DNA of 64,000 nucleotides from SAR86 cluster bacterium AG-313-D11 (GTDB lineage Bacteria; Pseudomonadota; Gammaproteobacteria; Magnimaribacterales; D2472): assembly GCA_003284215.1 (NCBI GenBank), contig QBVW01000001.1:62001-126000 (forward strand). Direction: 5' to 3'. The notes under the pieces are model-generated. The model did not search any database. It was not told the origin of the DNA and saw only the letters and a program-made list of their open reading frames with translations. The translations under genes and the position numbers were made by a program. Positions within the stretch are counted from its first letter, which is position 1, and the number at the start of each line of letters is the position of its first letter. This document shows, one piece after another, positions 53,221 through 63,747 of this stretch.

Positions 53221-55782
53221 TTAAATTACGAAATTAATTAATTTTTCTTTTATATAGATTACCTTTTTTATAGGCTGATTAGCTAGAATTTTTTTAACAT
53301 TTTCATTTTCTTTCGCCAGCTTTTCTAATTCAGCTTGCTCCATATCCACTGAAACAGTTTCTTTGCCTCTTACTTTTCCATTGATCTGAATGACAAGCCG
53401 AAAATTCTCTAATTTCAGAAATTCTTCATTAAACATTGGCCAAGAATTTTCAAAATCAGCTCCATCAGATTCTGAATATTGTTTCCATAAATACAGGCTG
53501 ATATGAGGAGTAATTGGCGATAACATTTTTAACGTAAATTGAATCACTTCATCAATACAGAATTTCTCAGAATCAGTTGCCTTCTCAGATTTAAAAGATT
53601 CAGGTATTGCATTTAATAGCTCCATTACGGATGCTATCGCTGTATTAAAAGAATTACGTTCAGCAAAATCATTGGTAACTTTTTTTAAAGTTTGATGGCT
53701 TTTTTGGCGCAATCCTTGTTCGATTTGAGTCAATTCTTTTGGTGGCGCCTTATTGAAGATCGTTTTGTCAGAAATTAAGTTCCAAACTTTTCTTAAAAAT
53801 CTATATGAGCCTTCAATTGCTGTATCTGACCACTCAAGAGATTGTTCAGGAGGAGAAGTGAACATCATATAAAGCCGAACTGTATCTGCGCCATATTTTT
53901 CTATCATGATATTTGGATCAATTCCGTTAAGCTTTGATTTGCTCATTTTGGACATGCCATCTTTGAAGACTTCTCTTCCATCGTTCAGCGTTGATTTTTC
54001 TCCATTCATGCTTACAAAATCTTTGTTTACCCATTCAGGATTTCCGTTTTCATCTTTTGTATAAAATGCATCTGCCAAAACCATTCCCTGCGTGAGAAGT
54101 CTTTGGAAGGGTTCAGATGATTGAATGAGTTTTTGATCTCTTAAAAGTAGATTAAAAAATCTAGCATATAAGAGATGAAGAATTGCATGCTCGATTCCAC
54201 CAATATAATGATCAACGGGTAACCAATAATCAGCCTCATCACCTAACATTGCATTATTTGGCTGAGAGGCAAACCTTGCAGCATACCAAGAGCTTTCAAA
54301 AAATGTATCAAATGTATCAGTCTCTCTTACTGCCTCTTTATTACAATTAGGACAAAATGTTTTTTTCCATTCATTAAACCCGCCTAGACTCATACCGCGA
54401 GAAGTATTCTCGTCAATTTCGGGCAGCTCTACTGGCAGATCTTTCTCTGCAACAGGCACATGGCCACACTCATCACAATGAATTATTGGAATAGGACATC
54501 CCCAGTATCGTTGTCTAGAAATTCCCCAATCTCGAAGACGGAAATTAGTTTGAACTTCTGCATTATTTTTAGCTTCTAAATATGCAGATATTTTGATGAA
54601 AGCTTCATCAAAATTCAATCCGTTATATTCACCAGAGTTGATCAGTAATCCTTTTTCCTCAAGGGCTTCAGAATTTACATTTTGATTTAATGCAGTTTCA
54701 ACTACTTGCAAAACAGGTAGATCATACTTTTTAGCAAACTCATAATCTCGCTGATCATGTCCAGGCACACACATAACAGCTCCTGTTCCATATTCCATCA
54801 AAACAAAATTAGCTATCCAAATTGGAATTAAATCATTAGTTATTGGATGGATTGCTTTAAGACCTGTATCAACCCCTTTCTTTTCTTGTTTAGCAATCGC
54901 AGCTTCAGTTTTTTTATTGCCCTTATTTTCATTGATAAACTCTCTGATGCTCGGAGTATTATCTTTTAATTGGTCTATCAATGGATGATCATGAGCAATT
55001 GCGCAATATGTTGCACCAAAAATAGTATCTGGTCTTGTGGTAAATACTTCTAGAACTTCTTTATTATTTTCAATCTCAAAATGAAAACTCAAGCCTTTAG
55101 ATTTTCCTATCCAATTTTTTTGCATTAATTTCACTTGATTTGGCCAGCTCTCAAGTGATTCCAGGCCTTTCAATAACTCATCTGCATAATCAGTAATTCT
55201 TAGAAAATACTGATCTATTTTTTTTCTCTCGATCTCTGCCCCTGATCGCCATCCTTTGCCATCTATAACTTGTTCATTCGCTAAAACCGTTTTATCTACA
55301 GGATCCCAATTAACTTCAGATTTCTTTCTCTCCACCAATCCTGCTTTAAATAACTGAATAAAGAACCATTGCTCCCATTTGAAATACTCTGGTGATGAAG
55401 TATTAATCTCTCGACTCCAATCATAACTAAAACCCAGTGCGTCAAGCTGCACTTTCATGCTCTCAATATTCTTATTTGTCCATTTTTTTGGCGAGACATT
55501 ATTCTCTATCGCTGCATTTTCTGCTGGTAATCCAAAAGCATCCCATCCCATCGGCTGAAGAACATTAAAACCCTGCATTCTTTTAAATCTAGAAATTACA
55601 TCTCCAATCGTATAATTTCGTACATGACCCATATGTAATTTCCCTGAGGGATATGGAAACATTGAAAGGCAATAGAACTTTTCTTTTGTTTCCGAGATTG
55701 ATGCTTTGTAGGCATCATTTTGTTTCCACAACTCTTGAATGATATTTTCTATTTCTGCAGGATTGTATTCTTTTGCACTCAT
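53221..55782 (-). CDS. leuS: leucyl-tRNA synthetase (LeuS)
   Basis: The 853-residue class I synthetase has HMGH in PYPSGKLHMGHVRNYTIGDVI, the CP1 editing domain with TTRPDTIFGATYCAIAHDHPL and GTGAVMCVPGHDQRDYEFA, a zinc-binding Cys set (CDECGH, CPNC), and KMSKS in SKMSKSKLNGIDPNIMIEKYGADTVRLYMMF, then an anticodon-binding C-domain ending NQPIKKVIYIKEKLINFVI. It charges tRNA-Leu and edits. It overlaps the end of accC by 4 bp. Confidence 0.97.
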   Translation of the reverse strand: MSAKEYNPAEIENIIQELWKQNDAYKASISETKEKFYCLSMFPYPSGKLHMGHVRNYTIGDVISRFKRMQGFNVLQPMGWDAFGLPAENAAIENNVSPKKWTNKNIESMKVQLDALGFSYDWSREINTSSPEYFKWEQWFFIQLFKAGLVERKKSEVNWDPVDKTVLANEQVIDGKGWRSGAEIERKKIDQYFLRITDYADELLKGLESLESWPNQVKLMQKNWIGKSKGLSFHFEIENNKEVLEVFTTRPDTIFGATYCAIAHDHPLIDQLKDNTPSIREFINENKGNKKTEAAIAKQEKKGVDTGLKAIHPITNDLIPIWIANFVLMEYGTGAVMCVPGHDQRDYEFAKKYDLPVLQVVETALNQNVNSEALEEKGLLINSGEYNGLNFDEAFIKISAYLEAKNNAEVQTNFRLRDWGISRQRYWGCPIPIIHCDECGHVPVAEKDLPVELPEIDENTSRGMSLGGFNEWKKTFCPNCNKEAVRETDTFDTFFESSWYAARFASQPNNAMLGDEADYWLPVDHYIGGIEHAILHLLYARFFNLLLRDQKLIQSSEPFQRLLTQGMVLADAFYTKDENGNPEWVNKDFVSMNGEKSTLNDGREVFKDGMSKMSKSKLNGIDPNIMIEKYGADTVRLYMMFTSPPEQSLEWSDTAIEGSYRFLRKVWNLISDKTIFNKAPPKELTQIEQGLRQKSHQTLKKVTNDFAERNSFNTAIASVMELLNAIPESFKSEKATDSEKFCIDEVIQFTLKMLSPITPHISLYLWKQYSESDGADFENSWPMFNEEFLKLENFRLVIQINGKVRGKETVSVDMEQAELEKLAKENENVKKILANQPIKKVIYIKEKLINFVI

Positions 55783-57122
55783 TTTTTTAAAAACGATCCT
55801 TCAAGATAATTAATATTGTGTTCATTTTGACAGAAGGTTCGATCTTCTAATATTTTTTGATGCAAGGAATGATTTGTATTTATGCCATCAACAAAAAACT
55901 CATCAAGAGCACTTAACATCCTTTTAATGCATGACTCTCTGGTGTTTGCGGTTGTAATAATTTTTGCAAGGAGAGAGTCATAATGAGGTGGCACGAGGTA
56001 CCCTGAATAAATATGTGAATCAAATCTTACACCGAACCCTCCAGGTGGATGCATTTTATTAATTATTCCTGGTGATGGAGTAAATGTCTCTGGATCTTCA
56101 GCATTGATCCTGCATTCCATAGCATGACCCCGGAATATTATCTCTTCTTGATCAAGTGTAATTTCCATATCCAGAGCAAGTTTTAATTGTGCTTTCACAA
56201 GGTCAAAGCCGGTAATCATTTCAGATACAGGATGCTCAACTTGGATTCTTGTGTTCATTTCAATAAAATAAAATTGTCCATTTTCATAAAGAAACTCAAG
56301 AGTTCCAACTCCAGAGTATTGTATATTTATACAAAGTTCTAAACATGCTTCTAATGTTTTCTCTAAAGCCGCTTGATCAATATCTAAAGCAGGAGCTTCT
56401 TCAATAATTTTTTGATGTCTCCTTTGCATACTGCAATCTCTGGTACCAAGATGTATTGCATTACCTTTTCCATCAGCAACAATTTGAACTTCAATGTGAC
56501 GGGGGTTTTGAATAAACTTTTCAAAATATACTGTGTCATTTCCAAAAGCATTCTTTGCTTCTTGTTTAGTAAGTTGCAATGAGCTGATGAGTTCTGACTC
56601 CTCTTGAACTACCCTCATGCCTCTGCCGCCACCTCCCGCCGAGGCTTTAATTATCATGGGATAGCCAACTCCCCCAGCTATTTTTTTTATTTCTTCATCA
56701 GTTTTAGGTATTGCACCTTTAAAGCCGGGCACTATGGGTATATTTGACTCCTCCGCAAGACCTTTTGCAGTAATCTTATCTCCCATTTGCCTAATAACAC
56801 TTGAAGATGGGCCAATAAATACAAAGCCACTAGCTTCACATCTTTCAGCGAAATCAGCATCTTCCGCAAGAAAGCCATATCCTGGATATACAGCGTCTGC
56901 TCCAGTTAATTCAGCAGCAGATAGAATTGAGGGGATGTTTAAATAACTCTCGAGGGGACTTGCTGGCCCAACACACACAGTTTCATCTGCTAATCTTAAG
57001 TGCTTGAGTTCCTTGTCACCGGTTGAGTATATTGCAACTGTTTTGAGGCTTAGCTCCTTACAAGCTCTAAGAGCTCGTAGAGCAATCTCCCCTCGATTGG
57101 CAATAAGAATTTTTTTTGACAT
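55779..57122 (-). CDS. accC: biotin carboxylase (AccC)
   Basis: The 447-residue protein has KILIANRGEIALRALRACKELSLKTVAIYS, YPGYGFLAEDADFAERCEASGFVFIGPS, the ATP-grasp glycine loop IIKASAGGGGRGMRVV, FIQNPRHIEVQIVADGKGNAIHLGTRDCSMQRRHQKIIEEAP and FIEMNTRIQVEHPVSEMITGFDLVKAQL. It carboxylates biotin on AccB using bicarbonate and ATP, the first half of acetyl-CoA carboxylase. Its ATG overlaps the accB stop by one base (TGATG). accB-accC coupling is standard. Confidence 0.97.
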   Translation of the reverse strand: MSKKILIANRGEIALRALRACKELSLKTVAIYSTGDKELKHLRLADETVCVGPASPLESYLNIPSILSAAELTGADAVYPGYGFLAEDADFAERCEASGFVFIGPSSSVIRQMGDKITAKGLAEESNIPIVPGFKGAIPKTDEEIKKIAGGVGYPMIIKASAGGGGRGMRVVQEESELISSLQLTKQEAKNAFGNDTVYFEKFIQNPRHIEVQIVADGKGNAIHLGTRDCSMQRRHQKIIEEAPALDIDQAALEKTLEACLELCINIQYSGVGTLEFLYENGQFYFIEMNTRIQVEHPVSEMITGFDLVKAQLKLALDMEITLDQEEIIFRGHAMECRINAEDPETFTPSPGIINKMHPPGGFGVRFDSHIYSGYLVPPHYDSLLAKIITTANTRESCIKRMLSALDEFFVDGINTNHSLHQKILEDRTFCQNEHNINYLEGSFLKK

Positions 57123-57553
57123 CAGTCTATAGTGATTAGCGATTGATCAAATTCAACAGGTTCGCCATCTTCAATATTAATGACGGATACCTTACCGGTA
57201 AATTCCGACTTAATTTCATTCATCATCTTCATTGCTTCAACTATACAAACAACATCTCCGGCATTGACTTGACTACCAATTTCAATAAAAGGCGGCTTGT
57301 CTGGTGCTGGTTTTCTATAAAAAGTTCCAACAATAGGAGATTTAATTACTGAACCTGATTCAGGAGCTAAAATTTCATTGTTTTCTGAAGGAGCGCTAAT
57401 TGCAGCAGGGGCAAATGAAGTGGCATTGACTTCAATTGGTTGACCGCTTCCTCGAACAATTCGCACTGACTCTTCACCTTCTTTGACTTCAATTTCATTT
57501 AAGTCTGAGTCTTGCAGCATTTCAATTAATTTTTTGATCTTTCTAATATCCAT
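57122..57553 (-). CDS. accB: biotin carboxyl carrier protein (AccB)
   Basis: The 143-residue protein has an N-terminal MDIRKIKKLIEMLQDSDLNEIEVKEGEESVRIVRG, a Pro/Ala-rich linker, and the biotinyl domain with PIVGTFYRKPAPDKPPFIEIGSQVNAGDVVCIVEAMKMMNEIKSEFTGKVSVINIEDGEPVEFDQSLITI; the biotin Lys is in EAMKMM. It is the carrier for acetyl-CoA carboxylase. It follows aroQ by 5 bp and precedes accC. Confidence 0.97.
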   Translation of the reverse strand: MDIRKIKKLIEMLQDSDLNEIEVKEGEESVRIVRGSGQPIEVNATSFAPAAISAPSENNEILAPESGSVIKSPIVGTFYRKPAPDKPPFIEIGSQVNAGDVVCIVEAMKMMNEIKSEFTGKVSVINIEDGEPVEFDQSLITID

Positions 57554-57558
57554 TTTTT

Positions 57559-57993
57559 CTAGTCCTTAAAGTTATCAATTATATGTCTAAGTGCGAGGTC
57601 ATATCCTTGAGTGCCAAGTCCGCATATAACCCCATTTGCTATATCAGAAAAATAGGATTTGTGTCTAAACTCTTCTCTCGCAAAGATATTGGATATATGA
57701 ACTTCATAAAACGGAACTCCAATTCCAAGAAGGGAGTCTCTTATTGCAATACTGGTATGGGTTAGAGCTCCAGGATTTATGATTATGTAATCTACTTGAT
57801 TCATTGACTCTTGAAGCTTTGTAACAATCTCATGCTCAGCATTGCTTTGAAAAGCCTCAACGTTAATATTGTGAGAGCTTGCTCTTTCTTCTAAACCTTG
57901 ATTAATTTCCTCCATCGTTGCTGAGCCATAAACCTCAGGCTCTCGAATACCAAGCAAATTTAAATTAGGACCATGTATTACTAATATTTTCAT
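57559..57993 (-). CDS. aroQ: type II 3-dehydroquinate dehydratase (AroQ)
   Basis: The 144-residue protein has ILVIHGPNLNLLGIREPEVYGSATMEEIN with the catalytic Tyr in EVYG, VEAFQSNAEHEIVTKLQ, IINPGALTHTSIAIRDSLLGIGVPFYEVHISNIFAREEFRHKSYFSDIANGVICGLGTQGYDLALRH with the catalytic His. It dehydrates 3-dehydroquinate in the shikimate pathway. The order dsbD-aroQ-accB-accC is conserved in gammaproteobacteria. Confidence 0.96.
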   Translation of the reverse strand: MKILVIHGPNLNLLGIREPEVYGSATMEEINQGLEERASSHNINVEAFQSNAEHEIVTKLQESMNQVDYIIINPGALTHTSIAIRDSLLGIGVPFYEVHISNIFAREEFRHKSYFSDIANGVICGLGTQGYDLALRHIIDNFKD

Positions 57994-58035
57994 TTTTAAA
58001 GATTTTATATTGATTTTCTAAGAATTTAAACGATT

Positions 58036-58449
58036 TTAAAAACTTTTGACCCTTTTTGGATAACAGTACTTACCTTCGGCACAGCCTTGATAAATGATCT
58101 TTAAACTATTGAGCTTGTTTAGATTAACATCTGAAAGCTCGACATCAACCTTTAAAGGACCTTTAAAAATAGTTGATTCGCCAAAGAACTCGTCAGATAT
58201 CTTTGATTCATTTTTTAATATGTAATTGTACTCAAGCGAATCGTCACCTACCTTAATTAAAATTGATTTTTTATATAGGTAATATCCAGGCCTAATGTCC
58301 CAAGAAATCAGGATTTTATTTGCTTCAATTAATGTGCTTACAAGAAAGGCTTCATCAACATTTAATATGTCTTTTTGTTCAAACTTGTTATTACTAAATA
58401 TAAATCCGGATAGAAAAACAAACGAGTATAATAAATTCCTAAAATTCAT
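58036..58449 (-). CDS. DsbD alpha (N-terminal) domain only, truncated DsbD
   Basis: The 137-residue protein has a short signal sequence (LLYSFVFLSGFIFSNN) and matches only the periplasmic N-domain of DsbD: DEAFLVSTLIEANKILISWDIRPGYYLYKKSILIKV, then ...KIIYQGCAEGKYCYPKRVKSF, with two Cys (C123, C129) at the 6-residue spacing of E. coli C103/C109. It ends just after the GCAEGKYCYP motif, so the membrane beta and thioredoxin-like gamma domains are missing, and only 42 bp remain before aroQ. It occupies the usual dsbD locus. It may take electrons from a CcdA/ScsB-like protein encoded elsewhere, or be a decayed gene. Confidence 0.8.
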   Translation of the reverse strand: MNFRNLLYSFVFLSGFIFSNNKFEQKDILNVDEAFLVSTLIEANKILISWDIRPGYYLYKKSILIKVGDDSLEYNYILKNESKISDEFFGESTIFKGPLKVDVELSDVNLNKLNSLKIIYQGCAEGKYCYPKRVKSF

Positions 58450-58470
58450 TGCAGCATTATAAAAGAAACC

Positions 58471-59487
58471 ATGACTATTAAATTATTTTTAAAAATTTTC
58501 TTTTCGATTCCCGTGTGGTTACTTCGGTGTATGACTTTTAAAAAAAGTATCATTATTAACAATCAAATCCTAGATTTTCAAACTCAGATTTTTTTAGGAC
58601 TGCAATCATTACAAGCGGATGGTTTGGATGATCCAAGTTTATTTGATTCACCTCAAGAAATCAGAGAATTTATGATGGAGGGACTTCCACTTAGTTCAAG
58701 TCCTGGTATGCCTATAAAAACAATAGATCACGTATTAACAAGTGAATTTGGACGTCTTGCGATTAGAGAGTATCGCCCAGAAAAGATTGGAAGCATTTCA
58801 CCAATTTTATATTTTCATGGAGGAGGTTATGTATTAGGTGGCATAGAAAGTCATGATGCTGCTTTGCAGTTCTTTGCTGCAGAAATGGGAGTAAAAATAT
58901 TCTCACTTGATTACAGATTAGCGCCTGAAAATAAATTCCCTTCTTCTTTGGAAGATGCAAACTTTGCACTTGAATGGCTCTCAAAAGAATTAAATCTGCC
59001 TATCAGCGAAATCAGTCTATGTGGCGACAGTGCTGGAGGGCATCTTTCTGCATCCCTTTCAACATTTAGAGCTATCAATAATTTGGAGTTGCCTTTATCA
59101 CAGTGCCTCATATATCCAATGACAGACCCTTCATGCAATTCTAAATCTCAGATTGATTTTAAAAGTGGATTTTTATTAAGCCAGAAAGCAATGATTTGGT
59201 TTTGGGAACAATTAATGAATTCAAGGGATAATCTTCATGATCCAGTATTTAACTTAACTATTGATTCAAATAAAACTCTTCCAAAAACTTTAATAATTAC
59301 CGCGGGTTTTGATCCCCTTAGTGATGAGGGAGAGGCATACGCTAGGCTTCTTGATAATGCTGGAAATGAAGTGCAGCAAATTCATTATCCCCATCTTATT
59401 CATGGTTTTGTTAATATGACCGCTCTAAAGGCTGCAAAAGGTGCAACAAAAGACTTACTTAAGACATATAAAAACTTTTTAAAATAA
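58471..59487 (+). CDS. alpha/beta hydrolase, hormone-sensitive-lipase-like esterase
   Basis: The 338-residue protein has the HSL-family HGGG oxyanion motif (LYFHGGGYVLGGIESHDAALQFFAAEMG), DYRLAPENKFPSSLEDA, the nucleophile in SLCGDSAGGHLSASL, the acid Asp in TAGFDPLSDEGEAYARLL and His in YPHLIHGFVNM. It hydrolyses short-to-medium esters in the cytoplasm. No Shine-Dalgarno is visible; a TATAAA ends 7 bp before the ATG, so the transcript may be leaderless. The stop overlaps the ABC ATPase ATG (TAATG). Confidence 0.88.
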   Translation: MTIKLFLKIFFSIPVWLLRCMTFKKSIIINNQILDFQTQIFLGLQSLQADGLDDPSLFDSPQEIREFMMEGLPLSSSPGMPIKTIDHVLTSEFGRLAIREYRPEKIGSISPILYFHGGGYVLGGIESHDAALQFFAAEMGVKIFSLDYRLAPENKFPSSLEDANFALEWLSKELNLPISEISLCGDSAGGHLSASLSTFRAINNLELPLSQCLIYPMTDPSCNSKSQIDFKSGFLLSQKAMIWFWEQLMNSRDNLHDPVFNLTIDSNKTLPKTLIITAGFDPLSDEGEAYARLLDNAGNEVQQIHYPHLIHGFVNMTALKAAKGATKDLLKTYKNFLK

Positions 59488-61085
59488 TGAGACCATTACT
59501 TCAAATTTCAAATTTATCTATCAGTTTCCAAGTAAGAAAAACTGAGTTTTCTGCTGTAAAGAATTTAAATTTATCAATAAATGAAAATCAGATTGTTGGT
59601 CTTGTTGGTGAATCTGGATCAGGCAAATCTGTTACTGCAATGTCTATTATGCGCTTACTCCCAGAACCTAAGGCCTCATACAGTGACCAGTCATCAATTA
59701 TATTTGATGGAGAAGAAATCCTTACTGCAAATAAAACAACGCTAAGAAAGATTAGAGGAAATCAAATTTCAATGATTTTTCAAGAGCCTATGACTTCGTT
59801 AAATCCATATCATAGGGTTGGCGATCAAATTGTCGAATCTATACTGCTGCATAAAGCACAAGCTAAATCAGAAGCCATATTAGAGGCAAAAAATCTGATG
59901 AATTTAGTCGAAATTCCTGAAGTCGACAGACGATTTTCTTCATATCCTCATGAACTTTCTGGCGGACAGCGTCAAAGAATTATGATTGCAATGGCTCTAG
60001 CTAATAAACCAAAGTTATTAATTGCAGATGAGCCTACAACAGCACTTGATGTGACTATACAAGCTCAAATTCTTGATTTGATGACAAAGCTAAAAGATGA
60101 GGTAGGAATGTCAATATTGTTCATCACTCATGATTTAGGACTAATTGAAAAATTTTCAGATACCATCACAGTTATGCAAGAGGGAACTGTTGTAGAACAA
60201 GGTGATACAAAATCCGTATTCCTAGATCCACAGCATCCATACACCAAAAAACTCATTAATTCTGAGCCATCAATAAAGCAAAATTCTCTTACTGAAGAGC
60301 CTCCATTAATAACAGTTAAGGATCTAAATATTTTTTATCCTCTGCCGAATAAAACTTTCTTTGAAAAAGACTTTTTCCATGCAGTAAAAGATGTCAACTT
60401 TTCTATCCCACAAAAATCAACAATTGGATTAGTCGGAGAATCTGGCTCTGGTAAATCTACTCTTGGTAAGGCTTTAGCTGGACTAATTCATTATCATGGC
60501 TCAGTTCTGTATGACGGTGTGGATATAGATCAGTTAAATTCAAAGGAATCAAAAGCTATTAAAAAAGATATTCAGATTGTTTTTCAAGATCCATATGGCT
60601 CTTTATCACCTCGAATGACTGTTGGAGAAATAGTTGGAGAAGGTTTAGATGTTCATTTTGATCTCACTAAAATACAAAAAGATGAACGTATTGCAGATTG
60701 TCTAAATGCTGTAGAGATTAATCCAGATGATAGATTTAAATATCCGCATGAGTTTTCTGGTGGACAAAGGCAGCGAGTTGCAATTGCAAGGTCACTTATT
60801 TTAAATCCTTCATTTATGATTTTAGATGAACCCACTTCAGCACTAGACAGATCTATTCAAATTCAGGTTATTGAACTATTAAAAAATATCCAAATAGATT
60901 ATGAATTAACATATTTATTTATCAGCCATGATCTTAAGGTGGTTAGATCAATGTCAGATTATATATTTGTAATGCAAAATGGACGCATCGTTGAATCAGG
61001 ACCTGCTAAACAAGTTTTCTCAAGCCCAGAAGAAGACTATACTGATAAACTTCTCAATGCCGCATTACGTTATTCAACTGTTTAA
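59487..61085 (+). CDS. double ABC ATPase of an oligopeptide/dipeptide-type transporter (YejF-like)
   Basis: The 532-residue protein has two complete nucleotide-binding domains. First (about 1-260): [68 protein letters not shown]. Second (about 275-530): [66 protein letters not shown]. This DppD-DppF fusion type powers peptide importers such as YejABEF. No permease or binding-protein genes are adjacent. ATG 59487 overlaps the upstream esterase stop; ilvD follows after 2 bp. Confidence 0.88.
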   Translation: MRPLLQISNLSISFQVRKTEFSAVKNLNLSINENQIVGLVGESGSGKSVTAMSIMRLLPEPKASYSDQSSIIFDGEEILTANKTTLRKIRGNQISMIFQEPMTSLNPYHRVGDQIVESILLHKAQAKSEAILEAKNLMNLVEIPEVDRRFSSYPHELSGGQRQRIMIAMALANKPKLLIADEPTTALDVTIQAQILDLMTKLKDEVGMSILFITHDLGLIEKFSDTITVMQEGTVVEQGDTKSVFLDPQHPYTKKLINSEPSIKQNSLTEEPPLITVKDLNIFYPLPNKTFFEKDFFHAVKDVNFSIPQKSTIGLVGESGSGKSTLGKALAGLIHYHGSVLYDGVDIDQLNSKESKAIKKDIQIVFQDPYGSLSPRMTVGEIVGEGLDVHFDLTKIQKDERIADCLNAVEINPDDRFKYPHEFSGGQRQRVAIARSLILNPSFMILDEPTSALDRSIQIQVIELLKNIQIDYELTYLFISHDLKVVRSMSDYIFVMQNGRIVESGPAKQVFSSPEEDYTDKLLNAALRYSTV

Positions 61086-61087
61086 TT

Positions 61088-62749
61088 ATGTCTAATAGAA
61101 AGTTTTCAAAAAATTTAGTAGATGGACCACACCAGGCTGCTTCTCGCTCAATGCTTAGGGGTGTTGGCTTTGAAACTGCAGATTTTTTAAAACCATTGGT
61201 TGGGATTGCATCTACCTGGTCAAAAGTCACTCCATGCAACATGCACATAAATAAACTGGCAGACATTGTAGAAGAGTCTATTGATGCTTCTGATTGTAAA
61301 GGAGTTCTTTTTAATACTATTACAGTTTCGGACGGTATCTCTATGGGAACCCAAGGAATGAAATATTCATTGGTTTCAAGAGAGGTTATAGCAGACTCCA
61401 TTGAAACGGTTGTTGGATGCTTAGGCTATGATGGAGTGGTTGCGATTGGTGGATGTGATAAGAATATGCCAGGTGCATTAATAGGACTGGCAAGATTAAA
61501 TAGGCCTTCATTATTTATTTATGGTGGCTCAATTCAGCCAAGCCCAATCAATACTGACTATGTTACTGTTTGTGAAAAAGTTGGTGAATATGCAAAAGGC
61601 AGTATTAGTGAGGAAGAACTAATAGCAATTGAAGAAGTTTCAGTTAAAGGTCCTGGATCCTGTGGCGGCATGTATACAGCCAATACTATGGCTTCGAGCA
61701 TTGAGGCTCTCGGGATGAGCTTACCAGGAAGCAGCAGTCAAGATGCAGTTTCAAATGATAAAAAACAAGATTGTCAGAATGCAGGTTCTGCCATCAAAAA
61801 TTTACTAGATCTTGATATAAAGCCAAGTGATATCATGACAAAAAAGGCCTTTGAGAACTCAATAGCAGTTGTGATTGCTTTAGGAGGATCAACAAATGCT
61901 GTGTTGCATCTCCTTGCAATGGCTCATTCTATTGGTATTAATCTTGATTTAGATGATTTTACTCGCATTGGCAAAGTTACCCCTGTTTTGGCAGACATAA
62001 AGCCCTTCGGAGTTCACTTTATGAGTGAACTTAATGCGATAGGTGGAATTGCTCCTATGATGAAATTGATGCTTGAGAAAGGAATGCTGCATGGAGACTG
62101 CATGACTGTTACTGGCAAAACGCTTGAGGAAAATCTTCAAGCAGTATTGCCATATCCAGATGGCCAAAAAATAATTCTGCCCATATCTACACCAGTTAAA
62201 GATTCTAGTCATTTAAGAGTGCTTTATGGAAACTTAGCGCCAGAGGGCGCAGTTGCAAAAATTACAGGCAAAGAAGGTACTGTCTTTAGAGGTAATGCAA
62301 AGGTGTTCAATTCAGAGGAAGAGGGCATGACCGCGATTCTTGAAAAAAAAATTGTAGAGGGTGATGTTGTTGTGATTAGATTTGAAGGGCCTCAAGGTGG
62401 GCCTGGAATGAGGGAAATGCTTAAACCCACTTCTGCAATTATGGGACAAGGATTAGGAGATAAAGTTGCCTTCATAACTGATGGTAGGTTCTCTGGAGGG
62501 ACACATGGTTTTGTGGTTGGACACATTAGTCCTGAGGCAGAGTTAGGTGGACCTATTGCTCTCATTCAAGATGGAGATGAAATTACTATTGATGCCAATG
62601 CGGACATTTTATTCCTAAATATTACTGATGATGAGATGAAAAAAAGATCTGAAAGCTGGAAAAATCCAAATTTGTCCCCAAAAAGTGGTGTGTTGGCAAA
62701 ATATAAGAAAACAGTTCAGTCGGCATCAAAAGGCGCTATCACTGATTAA
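61088..62749 (+). CDS. ilvD: dihydroxy-acid dehydratase (IlvD)
   Basis: The 553-residue enzyme has the Fe-S cluster cysteines in [26 protein letters not shown] and [17 protein letters not shown], plus [52 protein letters not shown] and [20 protein letters not shown]. It dehydrates dihydroxy acids in valine and isoleucine synthesis. It is full length. Start ATG 61088 lies 2 bp after the ABC ATPase stop. Confidence 0.97.
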   Translation: MSNRKFSKNLVDGPHQAASRSMLRGVGFETADFLKPLVGIASTWSKVTPCNMHINKLADIVEESIDASDCKGVLFNTITVSDGISMGTQGMKYSLVSREVIADSIETVVGCLGYDGVVAIGGCDKNMPGALIGLARLNRPSLFIYGGSIQPSPINTDYVTVCEKVGEYAKGSISEEELIAIEEVSVKGPGSCGGMYTANTMASSIEALGMSLPGSSSQDAVSNDKKQDCQNAGSAIKNLLDLDIKPSDIMTKKAFENSIAVVIALGGSTNAVLHLLAMAHSIGINLDLDDFTRIGKVTPVLADIKPFGVHFMSELNAIGGIAPMMKLMLEKGMLHGDCMTVTGKTLEENLQAVLPYPDGQKIILPISTPVKDSSHLRVLYGNLAPEGAVAKITGKEGTVFRGNAKVFNSEEEGMTAILEKKIVEGDVVVIRFEGPQGGPGMREMLKPTSAIMGQGLGDKVAFITDGRFSGGTHGFVVGHISPEAELGGPIALIQDGDEITIDANADILFLNITDDEMKKRSESWKNPNLSPKSGVLAKYKKTVQSASKGAITD

Positions 62750-62754
62750 TTTTT

Positions 62755-63747
62755 ATGATTAAAAGAACATTTCCTCAATCAAGACTTCGCAGAACAAGAA
62801 TGAAAGGTTCTTTAAGGGACCTTGTTGCCGAAAATCATTTGAGCACCAATGATTTGATTCAGCCAATTTTTATTGCAGATCAAACAGAAAAGAAAATTGA
62901 GATACCCTCAATGCCTTCAATATATAGGCATAATTTAGATTCACTTTATGCAGAAACAGAAGAATTAATTAATAAGGGGATAAAATCAGTTGCTATCTTC
63001 CCTGCAATTGATGCAGCAAAAAAAGATAAAAATGGTTCACATGCTTTTGATGATAAAAATATAGTTTGTCTTGCTTTGAAAGGTTTGGCAGAAAGATTTC
63101 CGGAGGTTATTAAGATTGCCGATGTTGCGCTCGATCCATATACGGATCATGGGCATGATGGTGTATTGGTTGACAACAATGTAGATAACGATCAAACGCT
63201 AGAATTACTTCAAGATCAAGCTATGCTTTTAGCTCAATCTGGGGCAGATGTTCTTGCTCCATCTGACATGATGGATGGAAGAGTTAGAGTCATTAGAAAT
63301 ATCTTGGAGTCAAACGGATTCGTCGATACAGTAATTTTATCCTATGCTGCTAAATACGCCTCTAGTTTTTATGGACCGTTTAGAGCAGCTGTTGGATCCT
63401 CTGCTAATCTTGGTAAGGCTTCAAAAAAAACATATCAGATGAATTTTGCAAACCTTGATGAGGCTCTTCACGAAACAGCTATGGATATAGAAGAGGGAGC
63501 AGATATTGTTATGGTAAAGCCTGGAACAGCATATTTAGACGTAGTTCACGCAATTAAATGTGAGTTCCAAATACCGACATTTGTTTATCAAGTGAGCGGC
63601 GAATATTCGATGCTTCAGTTAAGTATTGAGAAGGGGTGGCTTGATAAAGATGTTATGTTAGAATCACTACTGTGCTGCAAACGAGCTGGTGCTGATGCCA
63701 TCTTAACCTACGCAGCAAAGCAAATAGCATCGGAGTTAAATTCATGA
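62755..63747 (+). CDS. hemB: delta-aminolevulinic acid dehydratase (HemB)
   Basis: The 330-residue enzyme has SRLRRTRMKGSLRDLVAENHLSTNDLIQPIF, IFPAID, ADVALDPYTDHGHDG (metal loop with Asp where Zn-type enzymes have Cys), DMMDGRV, the Schiff-base Lys in SYAAKYASSFYGPFRAAVGS and VMVKPGTAYLDVV. The Asp-rich loop indicates a Mg2+-type enzyme as in Pseudomonas. It makes porphobilinogen for heme. It is 6 bp after ilvD, and trxA overlaps its stop (ATGA). Confidence 0.96.
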   Translation: MIKRTFPQSRLRRTRMKGSLRDLVAENHLSTNDLIQPIFIADQTEKKIEIPSMPSIYRHNLDSLYAETEELINKGIKSVAIFPAIDAAKKDKNGSHAFDDKNIVCLALKGLAERFPEVIKIADVALDPYTDHGHDGVLVDNNVDNDQTLELLQDQAMLLAQSGADVLAPSDMMDGRVRVIRNILESNGFVDTVILSYAAKYASSFYGPFRAAVGSSANLGKASKKTYQMNFANLDEALHETAMDIEEGADIVMVKPGTAYLDVVHAIKCEFQIPTFVYQVSGEYSMLQLSIEKGWLDKDVMLESLLCCKRAGADAILTYAAKQIASELNS

